Assembly (NCBI GenBank): GCA_963783445.1
Contig: CAWANP010000002.1
Location: 310,001 to 374,000, forward strand
From: CAWANP01 sp963783445
GTDB lineage: Bacteria > Chloroflexota > Anaerolineae > JAAYZQ01
Direction of reading: 5' to 3'
DNA length: 64,000 nucleotides
Positions 25,044-32,514 of the stretch are shown piece after piece; position 1 is the first letter of the stretch, and each line of letters opens with the position of its first letter. Made by a program: the position numbers and the translations under genes. The notes beneath the pieces were generated by a model that worked only from the letters and a program-made list of their open reading frames with translations, was not told the DNA's origin and did no database searches.

Positions 25044-26237
25044 ATGAGCCAATCATCTGTAACGCGCATATTTTATCGCAAGGGCGTGCCCCTCTGGCGG
25101 GATGCCGTCGTTCTGCAGTGGATCGCCCAGATCCTCTCGGCCATCATTATCATTGGGTTCATGGCGTTCTTTGTCAGGAACGTCCTCCAGGCGGCGGAGG
25201 CTCGCGGGCTGAGCTGGGGCTATGGCTTCCTGGATGAGGCTGCTGGTTTCCCTATCAGCGAGTCATTGATCCCCTATGACGCTTCGTACCCCTTCGCCCG
25301 TGCCTTCATCGTTGGACTGCTCAACACGCTAAAAGTATCTTTGGTGGGTGTTGTTCTCGCTACGCTACTGGGCATTCTTGCTGCCGTGTCCCGTTTGTCC
25401 ACGAACTGGCTGGTCAACAAGCTCGCAACCGTCTATATCGAAATCATTCGCAATGTTCCCCTCCTGGTCCAGTTATTCTTCTGGTATTTCGGCTTCTTCC
25501 AAACGCTCCCAGCGGTGAAAGATGCGTTTTCCCTGCCGGGCCCCATCTATCTCAGCCAGCGCGGTCTTTACATGGTCTGGGCCCAGCCGACGTCTACCTT
25601 TTGGTCCTGGATGGTCTTTGTCGGGGCGGGCCTGGTGCTCTCTGGGGTCGCGTACGTGTTTCTGTCCCGCCACCAGATACAAACTGGCCGTACGACCTAT
25701 CCCGTGGCCACGACCCTTGTTCTGTTGATCTCGCTACCGGTCATCGGTTGGTTCGCCGTGGGCGGGAATCCGCTGAGCAGTACGGTGCCGGAACTGGGCA
25801 AGTTTAACTTTGATGGCGGGCTGCGGCTGACGCCAGAGTTTGTCGGCTTGCTGGTGGGACTGGTGGTCTATACCGGGGCCTTTATCGCCGAGGTCGTTCG
25901 GGCTGGGATCCTGGCGGTCGACAGGGGGCAGTTCGAAGCAGCTCGCGCCGTGGGTCTGTCTTCGATGCAGGTCTTGCGCTTGGTCGTCTTTCCCCAGGCC
26001 ATGCGCGTGATCATTCCCCCCCTGATCAGCCAGTACTTGAACCTGGCCAAGAACTCGAGCTTGGCTATCCTCATTGGCTACGCCGACGTGTTTTTCGTGG
26101 GCAGGACCATCATCAACCAGTCTGGACGGGCGGTGCCTGTCTTTCTCTTGATTATGGCCATCTATCTGACCATTAGCACCCTCACTTCCATTGTCATGAA
26201 CATTTACAACCGCCGCGTGCGGTTGGTGGAGCGATAG
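25044..26237 (+). CDS. Amino-acid ABC transporter permease, AapQ-like
   Basis: This protein of about 397 residues is the longer first permease typical of general amino-acid transporters (AapQ/BztB). It has an N-terminal helix, a HisM-type core, and a large insert between core helices. The phrase LATVYIEIIRNVPLLVQLFFWYF and the EAA loop EAARAVGLSSMQVLRLVVFPQAMRVIIPP are diagnostic. ATG 25044 is chosen because family proteins begin shortly before the first helix. It ends 2 bases before the next permease. Confidence 0.92.
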   Translation: MSQSSVTRIFYRKGVPLWRDAVVLQWIAQILSAIIIIGFMAFFVRNVLQAAEARGLSWGYGFLDEAAGFPISESLIPYDASYPFARAFIVGLLNTLKVSLVGVVLATLLGILAAVSRLSTNWLVNKLATVYIEIIRNVPLLVQLFFWYFGFFQTLPAVKDAFSLPGPIYLSQRGLYMVWAQPTSTFWSWMVFVGAGLVLSGVAYVFLSRHQIQTGRTTYPVATTLVLLISLPVIGWFAVGGNPLSSTVPELGKFNFDGGLRLTPEFVGLLVGLVVYTGAFIAEVVRAGILAVDRGQFEAARAVGLSSMQVLRLVVFPQAMRVIIPPLISQYLNLAKNSSLAILIGYADVFFVGRTIINQSGRAVPVFLLIMAIYLTISTLTSIVMNIYNRRVRLVER

Positions 26238-26239
26238 CG

Positions 26240-27466
26240 ATGAGTTCAACCGGTGGTGAGACTGCCGGGCGGCGACCTGCTCCCCCGGGTGCGATCCAGT
26301 GGCTGAAAAAGAATCTGTTCAGTACCTGGTACAATACGATTTTGACCTTCCTATCTATCATTGTCATCTATTTCGTGTTGAAAGGCCTCCTCACCTGGGT
26401 GTTTACCGTTGCTGATTGGAGCCCGGTTATAGAGAGCCTCAAATTATTTGCCGTTGGGCTGTATCCAACGGAGGAGATATGGCGCGTCGGTGTGATCCTG
26501 GCCATGGTATCGTTTCTTGCCGGTCTAAGTTGGGGCATCTGGGGTGGCATTGTTCGGACCTTTGCTATTGCCCTGGGCATAGGGTTCGTGGTCATTGCTC
26601 TTCTGCCTTTTGATCTGTATCCCCCCAACGGCGATCCGCTGGATCTGACACTGCGCCTTGGATTCCTGGCCCTCCCGGTCCTCATCGTGCTGGGCTTCCT
26701 GCTGGGCAGAACGGCCAAGATCTCCAGCCGTCTCGTTCTGATTCTATGGCTCATCTCTTTTTTCCTGAGTCTCATCCTACTGAGTGGCTTTGAGAATAGT
26801 GAACTGCTGCCCAAAGTAGGAACAGGCGTTTGGGGTGGGCTGCTTCTGACATTTCTCCTGGCCCTGGTTGGCATCGTGGCTTCCTTCCCCATTGGCGTGG
26901 CCCTGGCCCTGGGACGGCAGAGTTCCCTGCCCGTGGTCAAAGTGTTCTGCACCCTCTACATCGAGATCGTCCGAGGCGTTCCTCTGGTGACCATTCTGTT
27001 CATGGCCTCCATCATCCTGCCCCTCTTTCTTCCGGAGAATGTGCGCATCGACCGCGTGCTACGCGCCATGTTGGGGATGACCCTTTTTTCCGCAGCCTAC
27101 ATGGCCGAGAACGTGCGAGGCGGCCTGCAGGCAGTTTCTGCAGGCCAGGTCGAAGCAGCCAAGGCGGTAGGACTTACCGGTCTTCAGACTACGACCTTCA
27201 TTGTTCTGCCCCAGGCGCTCCGGGCCGTGATCCCGGCCATCGTCGGACAGTTCATCTCTCTGTATATGGACACGACCCTGGCCATTATCGTCGGGCTCAT
27301 GGAGCTGCTGGCGGTGGGCAAGGCTGTCCTGCAGAGCAACCAGGAATGGCTGCTCCGTGACAAGGAGGTATACTTGTTCATCGCCGTAGTGTTCTGGATC
27401 TTTACCTATTCTATGTCCTATGCCAGCCGACGGCTGGAGACAGCTTTGGGTGTGGGCGAGCGATGA
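26240..27466 (+). CDS. Amino-acid ABC transporter permease, AapM-like
   Basis: This 408-residue membrane protein is the second permease of the general amino-acid transporter. It has extra N-terminal helices, then a HisM-type domain with FCTLYIEIVRGVPLVTILFMA and the EAA loop EAAKAVGLTGLQTTTFIVLPQALRAVIP, which contacts the ATPase. It begins 2 bases after the AapQ stop, so co-translation is expected. A 121-base gap without a clear structure precedes the ATPase gene. Confidence 0.92.
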   Translation: MSSTGGETAGRRPAPPGAIQWLKKNLFSTWYNTILTFLSIIVIYFVLKGLLTWVFTVADWSPVIESLKLFAVGLYPTEEIWRVGVILAMVSFLAGLSWGIWGGIVRTFAIALGIGFVVIALLPFDLYPPNGDPLDLTLRLGFLALPVLIVLGFLLGRTAKISSRLVLILWLISFFLSLILLSGFENSELLPKVGTGVWGGLLLTFLLALVGIVASFPIGVALALGRQSSLPVVKVFCTLYIEIVRGVPLVTILFMASIILPLFLPENVRIDRVLRAMLGMTLFSAAYMAENVRGGLQAVSAGQVEAAKAVGLTGLQTTTFIVLPQALRAVIPAIVGQFISLYMDTTLAIIVGLMELLAVGKAVLQSNQEWLLRDKEVYLFIAVVFWIFTYSMSYASRRLETALGVGER

Positions 27467-27587
27467 TCCAGCCTCCTGTCGGTTGGACAGATGCTATGGA
27501 TGCGAAAGAGCCTCTTGGGCCAGTTGAGTCCAATTGGCTGGAAACCTACGAGAGGCTGCGGGTTGTTAGCTGTTGGGGAGATCGAGC

Positions 27588-28349
27588 ATGGTACAGGAAC
27601 GAGTAGACGCCGGAGACGACATTATCATCTGCCGCGATGTGGAAAAGTGGTTTGATGACTTTCATGTGCTGCGGGGGATCAGTATTTCTATCAAAAGGGG
27701 AGAGGTGGTGGTCATTGCCGGACCATCGGGCTCGGGCAAATCCACCTTTATCCGCACCATCAACCGTCTCGAGGAGCACCAGAAGGGCGATATCATCGTA
27801 GATGGGATCGAGTTGACCAATGACGTGCGCAACATCGCCGCCATCCGCAGCGAGATCGGCATGGTGTTCCAGTCCTTCAACCTTTTCCCCCACCTGACGG
27901 TACTGCAGAACATCACGCTGGCTCCTATGCGTGTGCACAAGTGGCCTAGAGCCAAGGCGGAGGAGAATGCCTACATCTTGTTGGAACGTGTGGGGATCCC
28001 CGAACAGGCAGACAAGTTCCCGGGCCAAATGTCGGGCGGGCAACAGCAGCGAACCGCTATCGCCAGGGCGCTGGCCATGGAGCCCAAGATCATGCTCTTC
28101 GACGAGCCCACCTCGGCGCTGGATCCTGAGATGATCAAGGAGGTGCTCGACGTCATGCGCGAGCTTGCTTACTCTGGCATGACCATGATCGTCGTTACAC
28201 ACGAGATGGGCTTCGCCCGCGAGGCCGCCGATCGCCTGGTCATGTTTGACGAAGGCCAGATCGTTGAGGCCGCACCGCCCGATGAGTTCTTTGACAATCC
28301 CAAAGAGGATCGGACCAAGCTGTTCCTGAGCCAGATATTGACACACTAG
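27588..28349 (+). CDS. Amino-acid ABC transporter ATP-binding protein, AapP-like
   Basis: This 253-residue ATPase energises uptake by the adjoining permeases. Walker A GPSGSGKST, the Q-loop in MVFQSFNLFPHLT, signature MSGGQQQR, Walker B IMLFDEPTSALD and the H-loop VTHE are all present. It is closest in style to GlnQ/AapP. ATG 27588 is 7 bases behind GGGGAG; an in-frame TTG lies at 27573. The final codons overlap a promoter for the next gene. Confidence 0.95.
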   Translation: MVQERVDAGDDIIICRDVEKWFDDFHVLRGISISIKRGEVVVIAGPSGSGKSTFIRTINRLEEHQKGDIIVDGIELTNDVRNIAAIRSEIGMVFQSFNLFPHLTVLQNITLAPMRVHKWPRAKAEENAYILLERVGIPEQADKFPGQMSGGQQQRTAIARALAMEPKIMLFDEPTSALDPEMIKEVLDVMRELAYSGMTMIVVTHEMGFAREAADRLVMFDEGQIVEAAPPDEFFDNPKEDRTKLFLSQILTH

Positions 28350-28366
28350 CGCTCCGGCGCTATAAT
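28338..28366 (+). promoter_or_regulatory. Perfect consensus sigma-70 promoter
   Basis: TTGACA (28338-28343) and TATAAT (28361-28366) are both perfect consensus with 17-base spacing. The -35 lies within the end of the ATPase gene. It would transcribe the TIM-barrel gene at 28426. Confidence 0.85.
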
Positions 28367-28381
28367 CCAATGCAGTCTCTT

Positions 28382-28407
28382 GCCGACCGGCCTGCAGGCC
28401 GGTCGGC
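28382..28407 (+). promoter_or_regulatory. 26-base perfect palindrome just after the transcription start
   Basis: Bases 28382-28407 form a perfect inverted repeat with no loop. It begins roughly 10 bases downstream of the expected transcription start. It could be a repressor operator, a terminator for the upstream ABC operon (the following T-rich stretch is poor), or both. Confidence 0.6.
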
Positions 28408-28425
28408 TTGTGCGTTGGAGGAAGA

Positions 28426-29268
28426 TTGAAAATCAGCCTGGCTACAGGTACATTGTACGTTTACCCTCTTCGAACAGTATTCCGCTGGGCCCGGGAGTGT
28501 GGCTTTGATGGAGTCGAGTTGTCGGTGAATCCTGAAGCCATCGTACGTGGAGGCCGGGCCGCACAGCAGCTGGCCGACCAGGAAGGCATTGAAATCCTAT
28601 CAGTGCACCCAACTGTTGTACCGCTGCCTGGATGGAGGGATCGCAGGGCGGGGATGGGCCCCACCATCCAGTTGGCGCTTGAAACCGGCGCCAGTGTCGT
28701 TGTGACTCATACCCCGTGTGCTGAGAGCCTGGATGCAGGGGACGGACTCGTATTCCGGCAGCGGATCGAAACCTGGCAGCCACGCCTGGCTGGTACTGGC
28801 CTGAGGCTGGCTGTTGAAAACAAGGCCATTCACCACGAGGCAGCACGGCGATATGCTCTTAGCCCCCTGGATCGGCTTCGTACCTTTGCCGATTGCCATG
28901 ATCTGGGGATGGTATTGGACACGACCCACGCCGGTACGGCAGGCGAGGACCTGCTGCAGGCGCGCAAGATCTACGATGGGAGGCTGGTGAACGTCCACTT
29001 GAGCGATATCGGCGGCCGGATGCTCCTGGCAAGATTACCTCACACCAGGAAATACGTCGGTGAGCACCGTCTCCCAGGGACAGGAGATCTCGCGCTAGAG
29101 GAGTTGCTGGCCAGCCTGGCTGGCGAGGGATACGCTGGCCTCGTAACGCTTGAGGCGAACCCTTTTGAGGTGAGGGTCTGGTGGCCTCCAGCCGTACGGC
29201 GCCATTTGGCGCAGGCTTCTGCCTGGATGCGGCGAGCGGCTGGCCTTCAGGGGGGATCGACTTGCTAG
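28426..29268 (+). CDS. Sugar phosphate isomerase/epimerase-like TIM barrel
   Basis: This 280-residue protein has the xylose-isomerase-like (AP endonuclease 2) TIM barrel. Metal ligands are seen in AVENKAIHH, VLDTTHAG, NVHLSDIG and VTLEANPF. Family members are sugar isomerases or epimerases; the substrate cannot be assigned. The start is TTG 28426, supported by GGAGGA 6 bases upstream and by the natural beginning KISLATGTLYVYPL. It follows a consensus promoter and overlaps the minus-strand Zn-protein gene by 4 bases. Confidence 0.85.
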   Translation: MKISLATGTLYVYPLRTVFRWARECGFDGVELSVNPEAIVRGGRAAQQLADQEGIEILSVHPTVVPLPGWRDRRAGMGPTIQLALETGASVVVTHTPCAESLDAGDGLVFRQRIETWQPRLAGTGLRLAVENKAIHHEAARRYALSPLDRLRTFADCHDLGMVLDTTHAGTAGEDLLQARKIYDGRLVNVHLSDIGGRMLLARLPHTRKYVGEHRLPGTGDLALEELLASLAGEGYAGLVTLEANPFEVRVWWPPAVRRHLAQASAWMRRAAGLQGGSTC

Positions 29269-29483
29269 TCCTCGACCGCTGCCTCGCTGTCCCCTTCTAC
29301 GGCTTCCGCTTCAGGCAAGCGCGCGCGCTTGAGCGGAATCTTGATTGCCTGCCGGCATCGAGGACACTCGGCCGTATAGTGAGCCGGCTTCCGGGTAGTT
29401 CCCTCCGCGGCCAGCGCGTTGGCAACATACTGCTCGGTCAGTTGGAAAGCATTTCCGCACTTGAAGCACCGGACTTTGATCAT
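29265..29483 (-). CDS. Small zinc-ribbon protein
   Basis: This 72-residue protein carries CFKCG near its start and CPRCR near residue 44, a two-pair zinc ribbon, and ends in an acidic tail rich in Glu and Ala. ATG 29483 has GGAGAG upstream; a GTG 12 bases earlier is possible. It reads against the TIM-barrel gene and has its own promoter at 29580-29608. I do not recognise a named family; the ribbon suggests nucleic-acid or protein binding. Confidence 0.75.
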   Translation of the reverse strand: MIKVRCFKCGNAFQLTEQYVANALAAEGTTRKPAHYTAECPRCRQAIKIPLKRARLPEAEAVEGDSEAAVED

Positions 29484-29579
29484 GATTCTCTCCACAACCG
29501 ATGCCCAGATATCTGAATGAGGGCATCAGTGAGCGCAGACGGGCACACCACGAGGGTATAGCCCTCTTTGGTAACAACC

Positions 29580-29608
29580 AGTATATCACCTCTCCAGTGT
29601 CCTGTCAA
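29580..29608 (-). promoter_or_regulatory. Minus-strand sigma-70 promoter
   Basis: On the complement, TTGACA (29603-29608) and TATACT (29580-29585) are 17 bases apart. It leads to the zinc-ribbon gene with a leader of about 90 bases. Confidence 0.7.
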
Positions 29609-29739
29609 AGCATCGCGGACCAGTACAAGCCTATCGGTCCTCCGCCTGTTGTGGAGGAAGGGTTTGATAGAACGGTAGGCGCACCGCGCGTCTGATTGCC
29701 TCTGCCGGATGGTGGAATGTTCCCAGAGAGGATGGGGAA

Positions 29740-30738
29740 ATGAAGGATTTTTATGAACTTACCAACCGTGGTCGGGCGTTGCGTCTGCGTAGGGTGGCCC
29801 TGGCCGCACTCGATCACTATGATTTGGAGGTGGACTGTGTTCGTCTTGTGAGCAACGCCTTCAATGGCATCTTTCGGGTAGACACGCATGGCGGCAAAAA
29901 GTACATCCTGCGTGTCTGCCTGCCAGAGGGGGGGCACAATCTCAAAGAGGTCCGCTCTGAGATGATGTGGCTGGCGGCGCTGCAGCGGGATACGGATCTC
30001 GGTGTGCCTCAACCCCAGCCTACCCGGGATGGCGAGTTGGCTACGACAGTAGAGTTGGCTGAGGTTCCAGGCCCGCGCCATTGCGTGGTCTTTGGCTGGG
30101 TACCTGGTCCGGATCTGGCTGACAGACTGACGGTGGAGAATGTGTTCAAACTGGGCAAGCTTGTGGCGCGCCTACACCACCATGCGCTGAGTTTCAGCCC
30201 ACCGGAGGGCTTTTGCATCAAGACAGCGGACGGTGTCTTTCCCTTTGGGGAACCGGTGATCCTCTTTGACGATGCCTACCGCCAGTATATGCCATCTGAG
30301 AGGCGCGATGTCTTTCAGGTCGCCATGGAGCGCGTCGAGAAGGCCATCGAGGATCTCTATGCTGACAAGCGAGGCCTACGGGTGCTGCATTACGACCTGC
30401 ACCAGTGGAATGTTAAGGTGTTTCGGGGCAAGCTGTATCCATTTGACTTTGAGGACATGATGTGGGGCTACCCGGTCCAGGATATTGCCATTACCTTCTA
30501 CTATTTGCAGGGCCACGAACAGGTCTTGGCGCTGCGTGAGGCGTTCAGGCGCGGATACGTTCAGCACAGCGAATGGCCGGAACAATACCCTGGCGAGCTC
30601 GATGCCCTTGTTGCTGGGCGCGGGTTGGAGCTGTCCAATTTCGTCCTTCAGGATCCCAACCCAGACTACAAGAGTCAAGCGCCAGCCTTCATCCAGCGTA
30701 CGGAGCGGCGGCTCCGGGCTTTCCTGGACAGCTACTAG
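29740..30738 (+). CDS. Aminoglycoside phosphotransferase-family kinase
   Basis: This 332-residue protein has the APH/choline-kinase-like fold. The nucleotide-binding beta strand phrase KKYILRVCLPEGG lies near residue 48, the catalytic loop VLHYDLHQWNV places the base at about D219, and the metal-binding motif FDFEDMMWG follows near residue 237. The closest known roles are homoserine kinase-like (ThrB2/YihE) or small-molecule kinases; an antibiotic role is not implied. GAGAGGATG precedes the start. No operon partner is evident. Confidence 0.85.
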   Translation: MKDFYELTNRGRALRLRRVALAALDHYDLEVDCVRLVSNAFNGIFRVDTHGGKKYILRVCLPEGGHNLKEVRSEMMWLAALQRDTDLGVPQPQPTRDGELATTVELAEVPGPRHCVVFGWVPGPDLADRLTVENVFKLGKLVARLHHHALSFSPPEGFCIKTADGVFPFGEPVILFDDAYRQYMPSERRDVFQVAMERVEKAIEDLYADKRGLRVLHYDLHQWNVKVFRGKLYPFDFEDMMWGYPVQDIAITFYYLQGHEQVLALREAFRRGYVQHSEWPEQYPGELDALVAGRGLELSNFVLQDPNPDYKSQAPAFIQRTERRLRAFLDSY

Positions 30739-30870
30739 CGTTTTCTCGGTGTGGTGGAAGCCGCCACCTGGTTGACGAGTTGTGTGGCCCCCGGATAGAC
30801 CAGATGTCTCTTTTCTGTTGACGGGTCCAGCGTTCTCGAGTAGACTCGGAACTGGGTAGCAGGATGCAGG

Positions 30871-31782
30871 TCAGGCTGTGTTTTTGTCTTGGGGCTTGGT
30901 TGCAGTGAGTTCTGCACGCGAGGCGACATAGATGCCGGCGAGGACCAAGGTACCTCCAACGATAGTGGCCCACGTGAAGGCTTCGTCGAGGAGCAGGAAG
31001 GCCAGGATCGCGGATCCGATAGGTTCGGCCAGGGTAACAATGGAGATATAGGTGGCTGACAGCAGGCGCAGTGCCCAGTTGAGCGTCGTGTGGCCGATGA
31101 GCTGCGGGATAAGGCCCAGGGCCAGCAGCCATACGTAGGCAGCAGGGCTGAAGCCAAACATCGGCTGCCGAGTCGCTATCACGAGAGCGAGCACGGTGAC
31201 CATTGCTATGCCGTACACCAGTGACACATACACGATGAGCGACCGGCGGGCACGTACCTTGCGACCAATCATCAGATAGCCGGCTATCATGACCGCGCCG
31301 GTTAGGGCCAATAGGTCGCCCAGTAGCTGGTCTTGGCCCTGGCCCAGGTCGGCCCAACTGATTACGATGCTGCCTACGGCGGCCACGACGATGCCCACGG
31401 CCAACAGGTAGCTCGGCCGCTCGCGCAAAAAGATCCAGGAGCCAAGCCCGACAAAGACAGGTCCCATGGATACCAGCACGACAGAACTGGCAACTGAGGT
31501 ATAGCCCAGCGATGCGATCCAGGATGCGAAATGTAGGCCCAGGAATATACCTGAAGCCACCAGCAGGCCTACTTCACTGCGTGAGAGATCCTGGATTTCG
31601 TCGCTGTGCTTGAGCCAAGCATAGGGCAGTAACACCACCGCGGCAACGATCAGGCGCCATGCGGCGATGGATAGACTGGGTACGCCCTCGGCCTGGGCAA
31701 ACCGGATGAATATCGAAGCGAAGGAGATGGCGACGATGCCCAGGCTCAGGCTGAGCAGGAATCGGGTACGAGAGACTTCCAT
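30871..31782 (-). CDS. EamA/DMT family transporter
   Basis: This 303-residue membrane protein has about ten helices arranged as two EamA repeats: FASIFIRFAQAEG near the start of repeat one, and the second repeat ending with AEPIGSAILAFLLLDEAFTW, the classic DMT end signature. Members export amino acids or other metabolites; the substrate is unknown. Translation starts at ATG 31782 behind AAGGAGCC. The gap before it (toward 31884 on the other strand) is a divergent region of about 100 bases. Confidence 0.9.
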   Translation of the reverse strand: MEVSRTRFLLSLSLGIVAISFASIFIRFAQAEGVPSLSIAAWRLIVAAVVLLPYAWLKHSDEIQDLSRSEVGLLVASGIFLGLHFASWIASLGYTSVASSVVLVSMGPVFVGLGSWIFLRERPSYLLAVGIVVAAVGSIVISWADLGQGQDQLLGDLLALTGAVMIAGYLMIGRKVRARRSLIVYVSLVYGIAMVTVLALVIATRQPMFGFSPAAYVWLLALGLIPQLIGHTTLNWALRLLSATYISIVTLAEPIGSAILAFLLLDEAFTWATIVGGTLVLAGIYVASRAELTATKPQDKNTA

Positions 31783-31883
31783 GATCGGCTCCTTGGCTCA
31801 CGCTGATCCGAGCCATCAAATTGCGCTGCCGATAGTTGGAACCAGTATACCAGGACTTGGCGCAGGAAAGAAAGCGAGGACTG

Positions 31884-32366
31884 ATGCAGCCCGAAGAGAT
31901 CATCAAGCTGAAGGACAGGATCAAGGCAGCGCGGGTCAAGCTACTGGCCGCGGTGGATGGACTGGATAAGATTTCCTGGGACTGGAGGCCGGAAGACGGT
32001 CGTTGGTCGGTAAGATTGACTCTGGCTCACGTGGGGTCGGCCCAGTGGGATCACCTCAAGGTACTCAATCGTTTGCTTGCTGGAGAGCCGACCGCCATGT
32101 CAGATTTCAATCTGGATGCCTGGAACGCGGCCAGCGTGGCCAAGCGGGATGACTGGACACCAGCCCGCATTCTGGCCGATCTGGAGGCTGCCCAGCAGGA
32201 GATGATGGCTCTTCTGGATAGACTCGATGAGGGACAGTTGATGGTGACTGGTACGCATCCAGCTCTGGGCAGGATCAACGTGGGCCAGGTACTCAGGATC
32301 ATTGCCCTGCACGACGGCCTCCACCGGCGGGATGTGCTGCAACTGCTGCGCGAGATGGATGAGTAA
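31884..32366 (+). CDS. DinB family protein
   Basis: This 160-residue protein is a four-helix-bundle DinB/YfiT-like protein, often a metal-dependent thiol transferase or hydrolase. The likely metal ligands are His in LAHVGSAQWDH near residue 50 and the pair in ALHDGLHRRDV near residue 143. ATG 31884 behind GCGAGGA is preferred over an upstream in-frame ATG at 31836. No partner gene is obvious. Confidence 0.82.
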   Translation: MQPEEIIKLKDRIKAARVKLLAAVDGLDKISWDWRPEDGRWSVRLTLAHVGSAQWDHLKVLNRLLAGEPTAMSDFNLDAWNAASVAKRDDWTPARILADLEAAQQEMMALLDRLDEGQLMVTGTHPALGRINVGQVLRIIALHDGLHRRDVLQLLREMDE

Positions 32367-32453
32367 TAGGCCGGATGCTGATTGTAGTCTGTCATAGTGC
32401 GCGAACCTGTTTTTCACTCCCGACACAGCTCTTGGATACCTCTGGTACCGGAT

Positions 32454-32481
32454 TTGACATGCCCTGGATGTTGGGTATAAT
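32454..32481 (+). promoter_or_regulatory. Sigma-70 promoter of the CNB-domain gene
   Basis: TTGACA (32454-32459) and TATAAT (32476-32481), both consensus, have 16-base spacing. It is followed by an AGGAGGTGATC ribosome site that is a full complement of the 16S rRNA tail, then a GTG start. Confidence 0.8.
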
Positions 32482-32514
32482 GGCTGTGTGCTCGCTAGGA
32501 GGTGATCGACGAGA

